Positions 25,767 through 34,126 of a DNA stretch of 64,000 bases are shown here, piece after piece (within the stretch, counting starts at the first letter, position 1; each line of letters starts with the position of its first letter). Made by a program: the position numbers and the translations under genes. Under the pieces are notes generated by a model, which saw only the letters and a list, made by a program, of their open reading frames with translations, ran no database searches and had not been told where the DNA came from. This stretch comes from Marinisporobacter balticus (GTDB lineage Bacteria; Bacillota; Clostridia; Peptostreptococcales; Thermotaleaceae): NCBI RefSeq assembly GCF_004345705.1, contig NZ_SLWV01000004.1:62001-126000 (forward strand). The letters run 5' to 3'.

Positions 25767-26252
25767 ATGAAAAAGGATGTGATAAAAATATTTCATCTGT
25801 TTAAAGGGAAAAATGAAATAGAAAATGAAGGGAACGTTTTAGAGCAAGTTGGAAAGAAAGACGAAACAAGGAATGTTTTAGAGGATGCAGAAGCAAATTT
25901 AAGAGAGATAGAAGAAAAAGTTTGTCATATAAATGACAGACAACTTTTTATAAGATTACTTTTCTTTACAGCTTATTATTCTTTTATCATAGGATTTTAT
26001 AAAGACAATATAGAACGTATTTTATCCGTAAGAGAATTATTATTATTGAAATATATCCCTATGATTAAAGATATATTAGACGGGTTTGATGAAAATAATG
26101 CTGAAAAATTGCAACAACAAGAATTGAAGGAGACGCTTTCTAATATCGATGAAAAATTGTACGACACAATAAAGAATATCAAAGAGCAGCAGGAATTAGA
26201 TTTGAATATAGATTTAAAAACGATACAAGATTTAATTCAATCAGATTTTTAA
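25767..26252 (+). CDS. Helical protein of unknown function, first gene of the TelA/TerD operon
   Basis: 161 residues, acidic, almost entirely helical by pattern, with one moderately hydrophobic stretch (RLLFFTAYYSFIIGFY). I do not recognise the family. It occupies the place often taken by XpaC-like genes before telA, but the XpaC signature is not visible. No good Shine-Dalgarno precedes the ATG, and the 5' leader would be only about 25 nt. A GATGTG region just inside the ORF leaves the start uncertain. It is 25 bp upstream of telA. Confidence 0.65.
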   Translation: MKKDVIKIFHLFKGKNEIENEGNVLEQVGKKDETRNVLEDAEANLREIEEKVCHINDRQLFIRLLFFTAYYSFIIGFYKDNIERILSVRELLLLKYIPMIKDILDGFDENNAEKLQQQELKETLSNIDEKLYDTIKNIKEQQELDLNIDLKTIQDLIQSDF

Positions 26253-26277
26253 AACAGAGGAAGGAGTTTGAAGGCAG

Positions 26278-27456
26278 ATGAGTTTTCAAGATTTATTAGA
26301 TGAAGTAGAAGGAAAAGAAAATAACCAATTAGAACCCAAAAAAGCATTAATTTTAGAAAAAAATACAGATAAAATACAGGAAGGTTCACAGGAACAAGAA
26401 ATAACTGTGGATTTATCTAAATTCAATCAACAAGATTTAACCACGTTAGATAAATTTAAAAAAGAAATAAATATTACCAATACAAACAGTATCGCTTCTT
26501 TTGGTACAGATATTCAAGGGAATATCGCGAAATTTGCAGATGGTATATTAGATGGAATGAAAACAAAAGACACAGGTGTTGTTGGGGATAATTTAACGCT
26601 GCTTTTGTCAACCATTCAAGAAGTAGATATGGAAAAACTTCAAGAAAAAAAATCAATTACGCACAAAATCCCATTTTTCAACAAAATAAAGAAAAGTATT
26701 GCGAATACAAAAACTCAATTAGAAAATGTTACACAAACAGTAGATAGAATCGTTGTTGCATTAGATGCAGCGAGAAAAGAATTGATTCGAGATGTAAATG
26801 TATTAGATGCATTATATAATAAAAATTTAGAATATCTGCACCTTTTAGAAATCTATATTGCAGCGGGGGAAGTGAAATATAAAGAGCTAAAAGAGACGAT
26901 GTTGGTTGAATTAAAAAATAGAGCGAACGAGACAAAAGATATGTTAGATATTCAAAAATATAATGATTTTTCGCAAGTTTTAAATGAAATAGAAAAAAGA
27001 ATGCATGATCTAAAATTAAGTAGAGAAATTTCTATACAAACCCTTCCACAAATAAGATTGATGCAAAATAATGATAAGATTTTAGCCAATAAAATTCAAT
27101 CTAGTATTTTAACGACGATTCCAATTTGGAAAAATCAAATTGCGTTAACCATTTCTTTAAACAAACAAAAAAATGCGTTAGATCTTCAAAAAAAGGTTTC
27201 AGATACAACGGAAAATATGCTAAAACAAAATGCAGAGCTTTTAAAAATGAATACATTAGAAATTGCAAAAGAAAGTGAAAGAGGCATTATTAGTATAGAT
27301 ACATTAAAAGAAACCCATGCGAAATTAATCGAAACCATAGAAGGATCTATGAAAATTTATGAAGAAGGTAGAGTAAAACGAGTAAACATTGAAAAAGAAT
27401 TAATGGAACTTGAAAATACGCAAAAGCAAAAGCTATTAGATTTTAGAAATCAATAG
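26278..27456 (+). CDS. TelA-like toxic-anion-resistance protein
   Basis: 392 residues, the typical TelA length. Motifs are SFGTDIQGNIAKFADGIL in the first third and TQLENVTQTVDRIVVALDAARKELIRDVNVLDALYNKN. These are followed by YIAAGEVKYKELK, a coiled region with LPQIRLMQNND, and ILTTIPIWKNQIALTISL. The family is tied to resistance to tellurite and other envelope stresses, but the biochemical role is unknown. It is the second gene of an operon whose last gene encodes a TerD-type domain. Confidence 0.92.
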   Translation: MSFQDLLDEVEGKENNQLEPKKALILEKNTDKIQEGSQEQEITVDLSKFNQQDLTTLDKFKKEINITNTNSIASFGTDIQGNIAKFADGILDGMKTKDTGVVGDNLTLLLSTIQEVDMEKLQEKKSITHKIPFFNKIKKSIANTKTQLENVTQTVDRIVVALDAARKELIRDVNVLDALYNKNLEYLHLLEIYIAAGEVKYKELKETMLVELKNRANETKDMLDIQKYNDFSQVLNEIEKRMHDLKLSREISIQTLPQIRLMQNNDKILANKIQSSILTTIPIWKNQIALTISLNKQKNALDLQKKVSDTTENMLKQNAELLKMNTLEIAKESERGIISIDTLKETHAKLIETIEGSMKIYEEGRVKRVNIEKELMELENTQKQKLLDFRNQ

Positions 27457-27492
27457 AGATACTAGTGAATAGTGAATGAAAAAGGTGATTGA

Positions 27493-28278
27493 ATGGATAA
27501 AAAAGAATGTTTGAAATTAATTGAACAGTATTTTCATATAAAGAGTTTCATAAACAAATTTAAAAATCCAGATTTTAAATTAAAAAGTCATATATTTTAC
27601 TATAGAGAAATATTTAAGGAAGTAGATGAAATTCGTATGCTTAGAGTAGCTTCTAAGAATATTCAAGATGATATTATATTGGATATATATTATGTATCTA
27701 AAAGCTTTGAAGGATTATTTAATGGGTATTTTAAAATACATCCCATATCCACTACAGCAAGAAAAATATTTGGAAATGTTAGCAATATCTGTACTGATTT
27801 AGGGTATTATTTCTACTATGTTTATCAAAACAGTGATTTGTTAAAAAAATATTTAATTTCTGGAAACCTTGAAAATACGATGGAGAATCATCAAAAAAAT
27901 GATTTTAAAACCCAATTTGATCGAATTAAAAAAGAAACATATATGGACATTGCCAAATATGACATGAAAGAAATAGAAAATATTTTTTTAAATAGAGAGA
28001 AATTAAAAAAATATATAACAAATTTTATTCGATTAAATGGAAAATGTTCAGAAGAAGTGAAGATGTTTTTAATTCAGATATTATCAGATCAGTATAAAAA
28101 TAATCTATGCTTTATAAATAGTGAAGATTATTTAAATACGTTTATAAAAATAGATACAAAATCTATTTACTTGAATAATCATCCTAAAGTTCCGATATAT
28201 GGATTGATGGATTATGCTACTCAGGAGCATTTTATTTTATTTTTAAAGTTAGAAATTTATTTCGAAGGCGGAGATTAG
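27493..28278 (+). CDS. Unknown protein between telA and the TerD-like gene
   Basis: 261 residues, start after AAAAAGGTGATTGA. Rich in Tyr, Phe and Lys, with mixed helices, and with no signal peptide or membrane segment. It is one base from the next gene, so it is surely co-translated with the TerD-like protein. No known motif is visible. By context it belongs to a tellurite/stress-type module. Confidence 0.7.
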   Translation: MDKKECLKLIEQYFHIKSFINKFKNPDFKLKSHIFYYREIFKEVDEIRMLRVASKNIQDDIILDIYYVSKSFEGLFNGYFKIHPISTTARKIFGNVSNICTDLGYYFYYVYQNSDLLKKYLISGNLENTMENHQKNDFKTQFDRIKKETYMDIAKYDMKEIENIFLNREKLKKYITNFIRLNGKCSEEVKMFLIQILSDQYKNNLCFINSEDYLNTFIKIDTKSIYLNNHPKVPIYGLMDYATQEHFILFLKLEIYFEGGD

Positions 28279-28279
28279 A

Positions 28280-28837
28280 TTGGAAAAACTACTCGTAAAA
28301 GGTGAAAAAATTGTTATAGGAAAAAGAAATGAAGGATTAAATCATTTGGTTTTAGAACTAACTTATTTAAATCCTGCTGATCTTTTATTCGATATAGATA
28401 TTTTTGTTTTTATGGTAGAAGAAAATCATGGCGTGAATAAAAAAAATATTATTTTTTATAATCAGCCGCGTAGTATTTGTAAAAGTATCGTATATAGAGA
28501 AGATGATCATGGTGATGAAAATAAAAAGAGTGTGGAAGTAAACTTAAATCAAATACCACAGCCTATTAAAAAAATAGTTTTTGGCTGTTCCATATATAAA
28601 GATGCAAATGTTACTGAGGCTAAAAATATAGAATTATCCTTTCAAGGGATAGACAAAATGACAAATATGCGCATGTTTACAATACACGACAAGATAAATA
28701 TAGATCAAGATGAGACAGTCATTTTAGGCGATATCTATCAATATAAAGATCTGTGGAAATTCAACACATTAAAATATCAACATGAAGAAAATATATTAAG
28801 GGGAATAAAAAAGCTGTATCCTATAAAGATTTATTGA
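28280..28837 (+). CDS. TerD-like (calcium-binding stress protein) domain protein
   Basis: 185 residues, TTG start after GGCGGAG. It follows the TerD pattern: LVLELTYLNPADLLFDIDIFVFMVEEN (DLD-type core), NIIFYNQPRSICKSIVYREDDHGDEN, then VEVNLNQIPQPIKKIVFGCSIYKDA. The Asp and Glu positions that bind two Ca2+ in TerD are partly changed, so Ca2+ binding is uncertain. It is the last gene of the operon. TerD and TelA co-occur in many stress and defence loci. Confidence 0.8.
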   Translation: MEKLLVKGEKIVIGKRNEGLNHLVLELTYLNPADLLFDIDIFVFMVEENHGVNKKNIIFYNQPRSICKSIVYREDDHGDENKKSVEVNLNQIPQPIKKIVFGCSIYKDANVTEAKNIELSFQGIDKMTNMRMFTIHDKINIDQDETVILGDIYQYKDLWKFNTLKYQHEENILRGIKKLYPIKIY

Positions 28838-28849
28838 GATAGGGTTCCA

Positions 28850-28882
28850 AAATCACATTCATAGATGGAATGTGATTTTTAT
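28850..28882 (+). terminator. Terminator of the TelA/TerD operon
   Basis: AAATCACATTC (28850-28860) pairs with GAATGTGATTT (28868-28878), followed by TTATTTT. Confidence 0.92.
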
Positions 28883-28908
28883 TTTGGAAAAATGAAGAGA
28901 AAACCGAT

Positions 28909-28970
28909 TTGACATGAATGAAAGCGCGTGTTAAAATGACGTTGGTACTAAAAAAACTAAAATAGTTTTT
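28909..28970 (+). promoter_or_regulatory. tetR promoter with downstream palindromic operator
   Basis: -35 TTGACA (28909-28914), a 17-bp spacer and -10 TAAAAT (28932-28937). The inverted repeat AAAAACTA (28952-28959) and TAGTTTTT (28963-28970), with a 3-bp centre, lies just after the start site. It probably binds the encoded TetR regulator. Confidence 0.68.
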
Positions 28971-28992
28971 ATGTTACACAAAGAAAGAAGTG

Positions 28993-29562
28993 ATGCGGAT
29001 GCGTATAAGGATTATCCAAGGAGCGATTGAAGAAACAGGAGAAAAGGGAATTAAATTTACTATGAGCGATTTAGCAAGGAGACTGGGTATGAGTAAACGA
29101 ACCCTTTATGAAAATTTCAGTGCAAAAGAAGAATTGATTGATGGTATTGTGGAACATTTTTTTTCTGAGATAAAGAAAAAAGAAGAAACGATTTTAAAAG
29201 ATGAAAGTTTAGATACATTGGAAAAATTGAAGGCGATTGCAATGATTCTTCCCAATGATCCAAAGCTTATGTATATTAGTAGATTTTATGAAATGAAAAG
29301 GTATTATCCAAAACACTGGATAAAAGTAGAAAAATGGCTAAATGATTGGGAACCAGAGAGTGGGTTAATTGAAGAAGGGATTAAAAGTGGAAGGATTAAA
29401 AAAGTAAATAGCATTGTATTTCGAAAGATGATTATTGAATCCATGATGGCACTAGTAGATAGAAGCTTTTTGATGAAGAATGATATTACATTGAGAGAAG
29501 CCCTGCATGGCATGGTGGATATTATTTTATATGGATTAGTGGTGGGTGAAAAAGAGAATTAA
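28993..29562 (+). CDS. TetR/AcrR family transcriptional regulator
   Basis: About 189 residues. The N-terminal helix-turn-helix is clear: FTMSDLARRLGMSKRTLYENFSAKEELIDGIV. The C-terminal ligand domain is helical and not conserved. The start is ambiguous among the GTG at 28990 and the ATGs at 28993 and 28999. It precedes an RND efflux pair by 110 bp and probably represses itself and the pump. Confidence 0.9.
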   Translation: MRMRIRIIQGAIEETGEKGIKFTMSDLARRLGMSKRTLYENFSAKEELIDGIVEHFFSEIKKKEETILKDESLDTLEKLKAIAMILPNDPKLMYISRFYEMKRYYPKHWIKVEKWLNDWEPESGLIEEGIKSGRIKKVNSIVFRKMIIESMMALVDRSFLMKNDITLREALHGMVDIILYGLVVGEKEN

Positions 29563-29674
29563 AATTTATATAGTAGGAATAACATATATGCTGATATAAA
29601 GGGAAGAAAGAAAAATACTAATGAATAAAGTTTATACTTTATAGATATATGTTAAATGATAAGGGGGATGCAAC

Positions 29675-30850
29675 ATGAAAAAGAAAATAATAATTTTATT
29701 TGGTTTTGTTTTGGCTATGCAGTCTATTCTTGTAGGATGTAGTTTTCAGGAAGAACAAGAAGTGATGGCACAAGGCTTAAAGCCAGTTGTTGTACAGGAA
29801 ATAAAAGAAGAAAACTACTTCGATCAAATATCTTTAAGTGGCAATATAAAACCTACAAAGACGATAAAACTTGCTTATAAGATTCCAGGTGGAATTATTG
29901 AAAATATATTTGTAAAAGAAGGAGATGCTGTAAATAAAAATGATGTAATGATGCAATTAGATGCGTATGATTATGAATTGAAATTACAAGCTGATCAAGC
30001 GAAGTGGGAATCTTCTAAGCTTAAAATGGAGAGTGGCATTCCTTCGAAAATCAATCAAGCAAAAGCTGCGTTAGATGTTACGACAAAAAATTATGAGAGA
30101 ATGAAAAACCTTTATGCAGAGGGAGCCGTTCCAATGGCAAAAATGGATGAAATAGAGGCAACGTATATTGCAGCTACAAACACGTATCAAGAAGCGCTCG
30201 ATGCAAAGGAATATACAAATATAGAACTGCAACAAGCAGAGGCTGCAAGAGATGCTTCACAATCAAACCTTAAGGAGACAAAACTTTTGAGTCCTATTGA
30301 TGGGGTTGTACTAAAAAAAATAGCTGAGATTGGTGAAACGGCAGCTCAGGGGTATCCTGTTATTGTACTAGGACAATTAGACAAAGTAGAGATAGAAGTA
30401 GGTGCCTCTGATAGTAGTATTAATAAGATAAAAAAAGGACAAAAGGCGAAGGTTTATGTATATGGAATAGAAAAAGAGTTTGAAGGGATTGTAAGTGAGG
30501 TAGGTGCTTTGGCAGATACAGAAACGAGAACTTTTCCGGTAAAAGTGGTAATCGAAAATGAAGAAAATGAATTAAAGCCAGGGATGGTAGGGAAAGTGGA
30601 TATTCCTTTATCGGAGAAAAAAGCAGTATTAATTCCAATAGATGCCATTATGAATATGCCTGAAGGACCAATCGTTTTTATTTATTCAGAAAAAGATGGG
30701 GTTGTGCGTGAACAAAAGATTACACCAGGAGAAATTGTAAAGGATAAATTAGAAGTAAAGGAAGGATTAAAGATCGGAGACAAAATCGTTATAGAGGGTC
30801 AGTTTAAGTTAAAAGACAATGACAAAATCAACGTGGAGGCGATCAAATAA
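29675..30850 (+). CDS. RND efflux adaptor subunit (lipoprotein)
   Basis: 391 residues. The signal peptide ends in a lipobox (SILVGCS, Cys near residue 22). The family order is beta strand plus lipoyl half (GGIIENIFVKEGDAVNKNDVMMQLD), a long helical hairpin, the second lipoyl half (KLLSPIDGVVLKKIAEIGE), a beta barrel and a membrane-proximal domain. It would anchor to the outer face of the membrane and dock with the RND pump encoded immediately downstream (stop and start overlap by one base). Gram-positive RND pumps of this type export drugs or lipids. No TolC partner is encoded. Confidence 0.93.
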   Translation: MKKKIIILFGFVLAMQSILVGCSFQEEQEVMAQGLKPVVVQEIKEENYFDQISLSGNIKPTKTIKLAYKIPGGIIENIFVKEGDAVNKNDVMMQLDAYDYELKLQADQAKWESSKLKMESGIPSKINQAKAALDVTTKNYERMKNLYAEGAVPMAKMDEIEATYIAATNTYQEALDAKEYTNIELQQAEAARDASQSNLKETKLLSPIDGVVLKKIAEIGETAAQGYPVIVLGQLDKVEIEVGASDSSINKIKKGQKAKVYVYGIEKEFEGIVSEVGALADTETRTFPVKVVIENEENELKPGMVGKVDIPLSEKKAVLIPIDAIMNMPEGPIVFIYSEKDGVVREQKITPGEIVKDKLEVKEGLKIGDKIVIEGQFKLKDNDKINVEAIK

Positions 30851-33800
30851 TGGTAAAATGGAGTGTAAACCATAGAAGCATTGTTATGTTGATTTGTTTC
30901 TTCGTTTTTATTACAGGGATTTTTATATATGGGGATATGGAAAGACAAGAGAATCCAAATGTTGTTGCCCCTGTAGCAATGGTTAAATGTATTTATCCAG
31001 GAGCAAGCCCTGAGGATATTGAAAAGTTGATTGTAAAGCCATTAGAAACAAAAATCAATGAAATTTCAGAAATTAAAAAACTAGAGAGTTTTTCAATGGA
31101 TAGTATAGGTGTTATAAAAATCACGCTAAAGGATTTAAGTGATGCGAAAATCGATAATATTTGGGATGATTTAAAAGATGATGTAGATGAGGTAAAAAAA
31201 GATCTACCAGAACAAGCATGGGAACCAGAAGTTGAAACAGATTTTACAGAGACTTATGGACTCCTTGTTGCGTTGACAGGAAATCAATATAGCTATCAAG
31301 ATTTAAAAGAAGTAGCAGAAGCATTGAAAGATAGATTAGAAGAAGATCCAGGGGTTAAGGCAGTAGATCTTGATGGGGAGATTGATGAACAAATACATAT
31401 TAATCTAGATATGGTGAAATTAGAACAGTATAAGATTGCACCAAGTACTATTGCAAAATTGATCAAAGCACACAATGTAAATATTCCAGGTGGAAACTTA
31501 GAAATGGGACATATAAAGGTGCCAGTTCAAACTTCTGGAGAGTACGAAAATATGGATGAATTAAAAAATACGGTGATAGGTGTCTCTGAAAGTGGAAATC
31601 CAATCTACTTAAAAGAAATTGCAGAGGTTGTAAAAATTGAGGAAAAGAAAGAGGTATTTAACACTTTAAACAATGAAAAAGCCCTTGTAGTAGGCGTAAA
31701 ATATGCTGAAGGAAAAAATATGGTTGAAATAGGAAAAAGGTTAGATGTGATACTAGATGATTTCAAAGAGGAACTTTATGAAGGGATGAACCTCACTATA
31801 TTTACAGACCAAGCAGATTATGTAAATACTGCCATAAAGCTATTTCAAAGTAATTTGATTTCAGCAATTATTCTTGTGGTTTTAGTCGTTCTTCTTGCTA
31901 TGGGTTCAAGAAGTGCATTGGTTGTATCTAGTTCTATTCCATTAATTATCATGAGTGTTTTTGTATATATGAAATTGCAAGGGATGCAACTACATCAGGT
32001 ATCCATTGCATCTTTAATCATTTCTTTAAGTTTGTTGGTTGCAAATGGAATTGTTGCAAACGATAGTATGTATCTTTATATGGAAAAAGGATTTGACCGA
32101 GAGACAGCTTGTATCAAAGGGGTAAATGAAGTGAAAATTGCCATACTTACATCAACCCTTACGAGTATTGCTTCTTTTTTACCACTTGCGATGATGCAAG
32201 GAACCGCAGGAAAGTTTGTAAAAAGTTTACCCATCCTTGTTTCAATTGCACTTTTTAGTTCTTATCTTACATCCCTTACAATGGTACCAGCAATGGGATA
32301 TACTTTTTTAAAGGTAAAGGGAGAAGGAAAAAAGAAAAATATACTACAAAGAAAACTGGAACAGTTTGTAAACATTGATAAGATTTCAAAATTGATTCTC
32401 GAAAAATACAAACAGAGTTTAGGCATGGGACTCAAAAGACCTAAATTTATTATTGGCATTGCAGTAGGGGCGCTTGTTGTAAGCTTAGCCATTGTACCAA
32501 GTCTTGGTGTACAATTGTTCCCGCCAGTAGAAAGAGATCAATATGTTATTGATGTAGCAGTAAAAGAGGGAAGTACAGCGGAGCGAACAGGAGAGATTGT
32601 AGATAAAATTGGAAATGTCCTTTTAGAAGATTCATCAGTAGATTCATTTTTAGCAAAGGTTGGAGATGGTCCACTAAAATATTATGTAACCTTTACAGCG
32701 AACAATGCTGCGAGTAATAAAGCGCAAATTATTGTGAATGGAAAACAAAAGGATATCCAACATGTACAGGAAATGCTAGATCGTAAAGTGCCTGGAGCGA
32801 GAATCAATGTAACAAAGCTTGAAAATGCGATGCCTGTTGACTTTCCAATTGAGGTAAGAATATCAGGAGAAGATATTAAAGAATTAAAAAGAATGGCGAA
32901 TGATGTGAAAGAAATTGTAGAAGAAATTCCAGGAGGAAAAAATGTTCAAGATACATTTGGATATGATTCTTACAAATTGAAAATAAACGTAAATGAAGAA
33001 AAAGCAAATCTTGTAGGGCTTAGTAATCAGGATATTGCTGCTACTGTCAGAATGGCGATCAATGGCTATGATGTTACAAAATTAAAGCAAGACCATATTG
33101 ATGATGATGATCTTTCTGTGATTATGAAGATTCCAGAAGAAGATAAACACAACAAGGAAATATTAGAAGATCTATTCTTTACATCCTCTATTACAGGAAA
33201 AAATGTAGCAATCGACCAAATTGCTACGATAGATAATGAATTTGCTTTGAATAAAATTATAAGAAGAAATACAAAAAGAACTATTACAATAGGATTGTTT
33301 GTAAAAGAAGGATATAATACGGAAAATGTTCAGAAAAAAATCGAAGAAGCTATAAAGGATTATCAATGGCCAAAAGGATATACGATGGAGATTGGTGGAG
33401 CAAGTGAAGAAAGAAATGATGCTTTTACCTCTATGAAAATTCCTTCTGTTATTGCAGTAGCTATAATTTACCTAGTATTAGTAATGCAATTTGGAGATTT
33501 AAGAGAACCACTTATTATTATGGGGACTATTCCGCTATCCTTTATAGGAATCATATGGGGATTGAAACTCACAGGATATCCAATAGGGTTTATGGCATTG
33601 CTTGGCGCCATTAGTTTGATGGGCGTTGTTGTAAATAATGGAATTGTTCTGTTGGATTATATAAAATTGTTGAAAGAAGAACATGAAATTTTAACAGAAG
33701 CAATTATAGAAGCTTGTGCTACAAGAATTAGACCTATTATGATTGGTATGATTACAACCGTGATTTCATTGATCCCATTAGGGCTTTCGGGAGGACTTCT

Positions 33801-33945
33801 TTGGGCACCAATGGCATCGGCTATTATATTTGGTATGTTGGTTTCATCATTACTTACATTATACATTATTCCATCTGCTTATTTAATTATTGAAGGAGAA
33901 CAGTCGATGATTAGAAAATTAGTTGCTTATATGCAATCAAAATAA
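30850..33945 (+). CDS. RND family efflux permease (AcrB/HAE1-like)
   Basis: 1031 residues with the twelve-helix RND architecture. It has two large extracellular loops and repeat halves. The first begins WSVNHRSIVMLICFFVF, and the second starts around KRPKFIIGIAVGALVV. The helix-4 region holds ASLIISLSLLVANGIVANDSMYLYMEKG, where a polar and acidic pair would carry protons. PGASPEDIEKLIVKPLE and GLSNQDIAATVRMAINGYDV are porter-domain motifs. It forms a pump with the preceding adaptor under the upstream TetR regulator. Confidence 0.94.
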   Translation: MVKWSVNHRSIVMLICFFVFITGIFIYGDMERQENPNVVAPVAMVKCIYPGASPEDIEKLIVKPLETKINEISEIKKLESFSMDSIGVIKITLKDLSDAKIDNIWDDLKDDVDEVKKDLPEQAWEPEVETDFTETYGLLVALTGNQYSYQDLKEVAEALKDRLEEDPGVKAVDLDGEIDEQIHINLDMVKLEQYKIAPSTIAKLIKAHNVNIPGGNLEMGHIKVPVQTSGEYENMDELKNTVIGVSESGNPIYLKEIAEVVKIEEKKEVFNTLNNEKALVVGVKYAEGKNMVEIGKRLDVILDDFKEELYEGMNLTIFTDQADYVNTAIKLFQSNLISAIILVVLVVLLAMGSRSALVVSSSIPLIIMSVFVYMKLQGMQLHQVSIASLIISLSLLVANGIVANDSMYLYMEKGFDRETACIKGVNEVKIAILTSTLTSIASFLPLAMMQGTAGKFVKSLPILVSIALFSSYLTSLTMVPAMGYTFLKVKGEGKKKNILQRKLEQFVNIDKISKLILEKYKQSLGMGLKRPKFIIGIAVGALVVSLAIVPSLGVQLFPPVERDQYVIDVAVKEGSTAERTGEIVDKIGNVLLEDSSVDSFLAKVGDGPLKYYVTFTANNAASNKAQIIVNGKQKDIQHVQEMLDRKVPGARINVTKLENAMPVDFPIEVRISGEDIKELKRMANDVKEIVEEIPGGKNVQDTFGYDSYKLKINVNEEKANLVGLSNQDIAATVRMAINGYDVTKLKQDHIDDDDLSVIMKIPEEDKHNKEILEDLFFTSSITGKNVAIDQIATIDNEFALNKIIRRNTKRTITIGLFVKEGYNTENVQKKIEEAIKDYQWPKGYTMEIGGASEERNDAFTSMKIPSVIAVAIIYLVLVMQFGDLREPLIIMGTIPLSFIGIIWGLKLTGYPIGFMALLGAISLMGVVVNNGIVLLDYIKLLKEEHEILTEAIIEACATRIRPIMIGMITTVISLIPLGLSGGLLWAPMASAIIFGMLVSSLLTLYIIPSAYLIIEGEQSMIRKLVAYMQSK

Positions 33946-33960
33946 AAACAGGATTTATAG

Positions 33961-33995
33961 AAAGTGATCTACTGTATTGTAGGTCACTTTTTATT
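33961..33995 (+). terminator. Terminator of the RND operon
   Basis: AAAGTGATCTAC (33961-33972) pairs with GTAGGTCACTTT (33979-33990) with one G-U pair, followed by TTATT. Confidence 0.88.
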
Positions 33996-34126
33996 ATAAA
34001 ATATTTTTCAAGAAATTTCGTTGGCGAAATGATTGGGTAAGATAGAAGGATACGTTTTTTTACACATAGGACACTCAATGCATATACTGATTATGGGAAG
34101 AACATTTTTTATTAGGAGGTAAAAAT

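Noticed and set aside
25767..26252. XpaC-like assignment for the first gene of the TelA operon
   Set aside because: The position fits, but I could not see XpaC motifs, so it is left as unknown.
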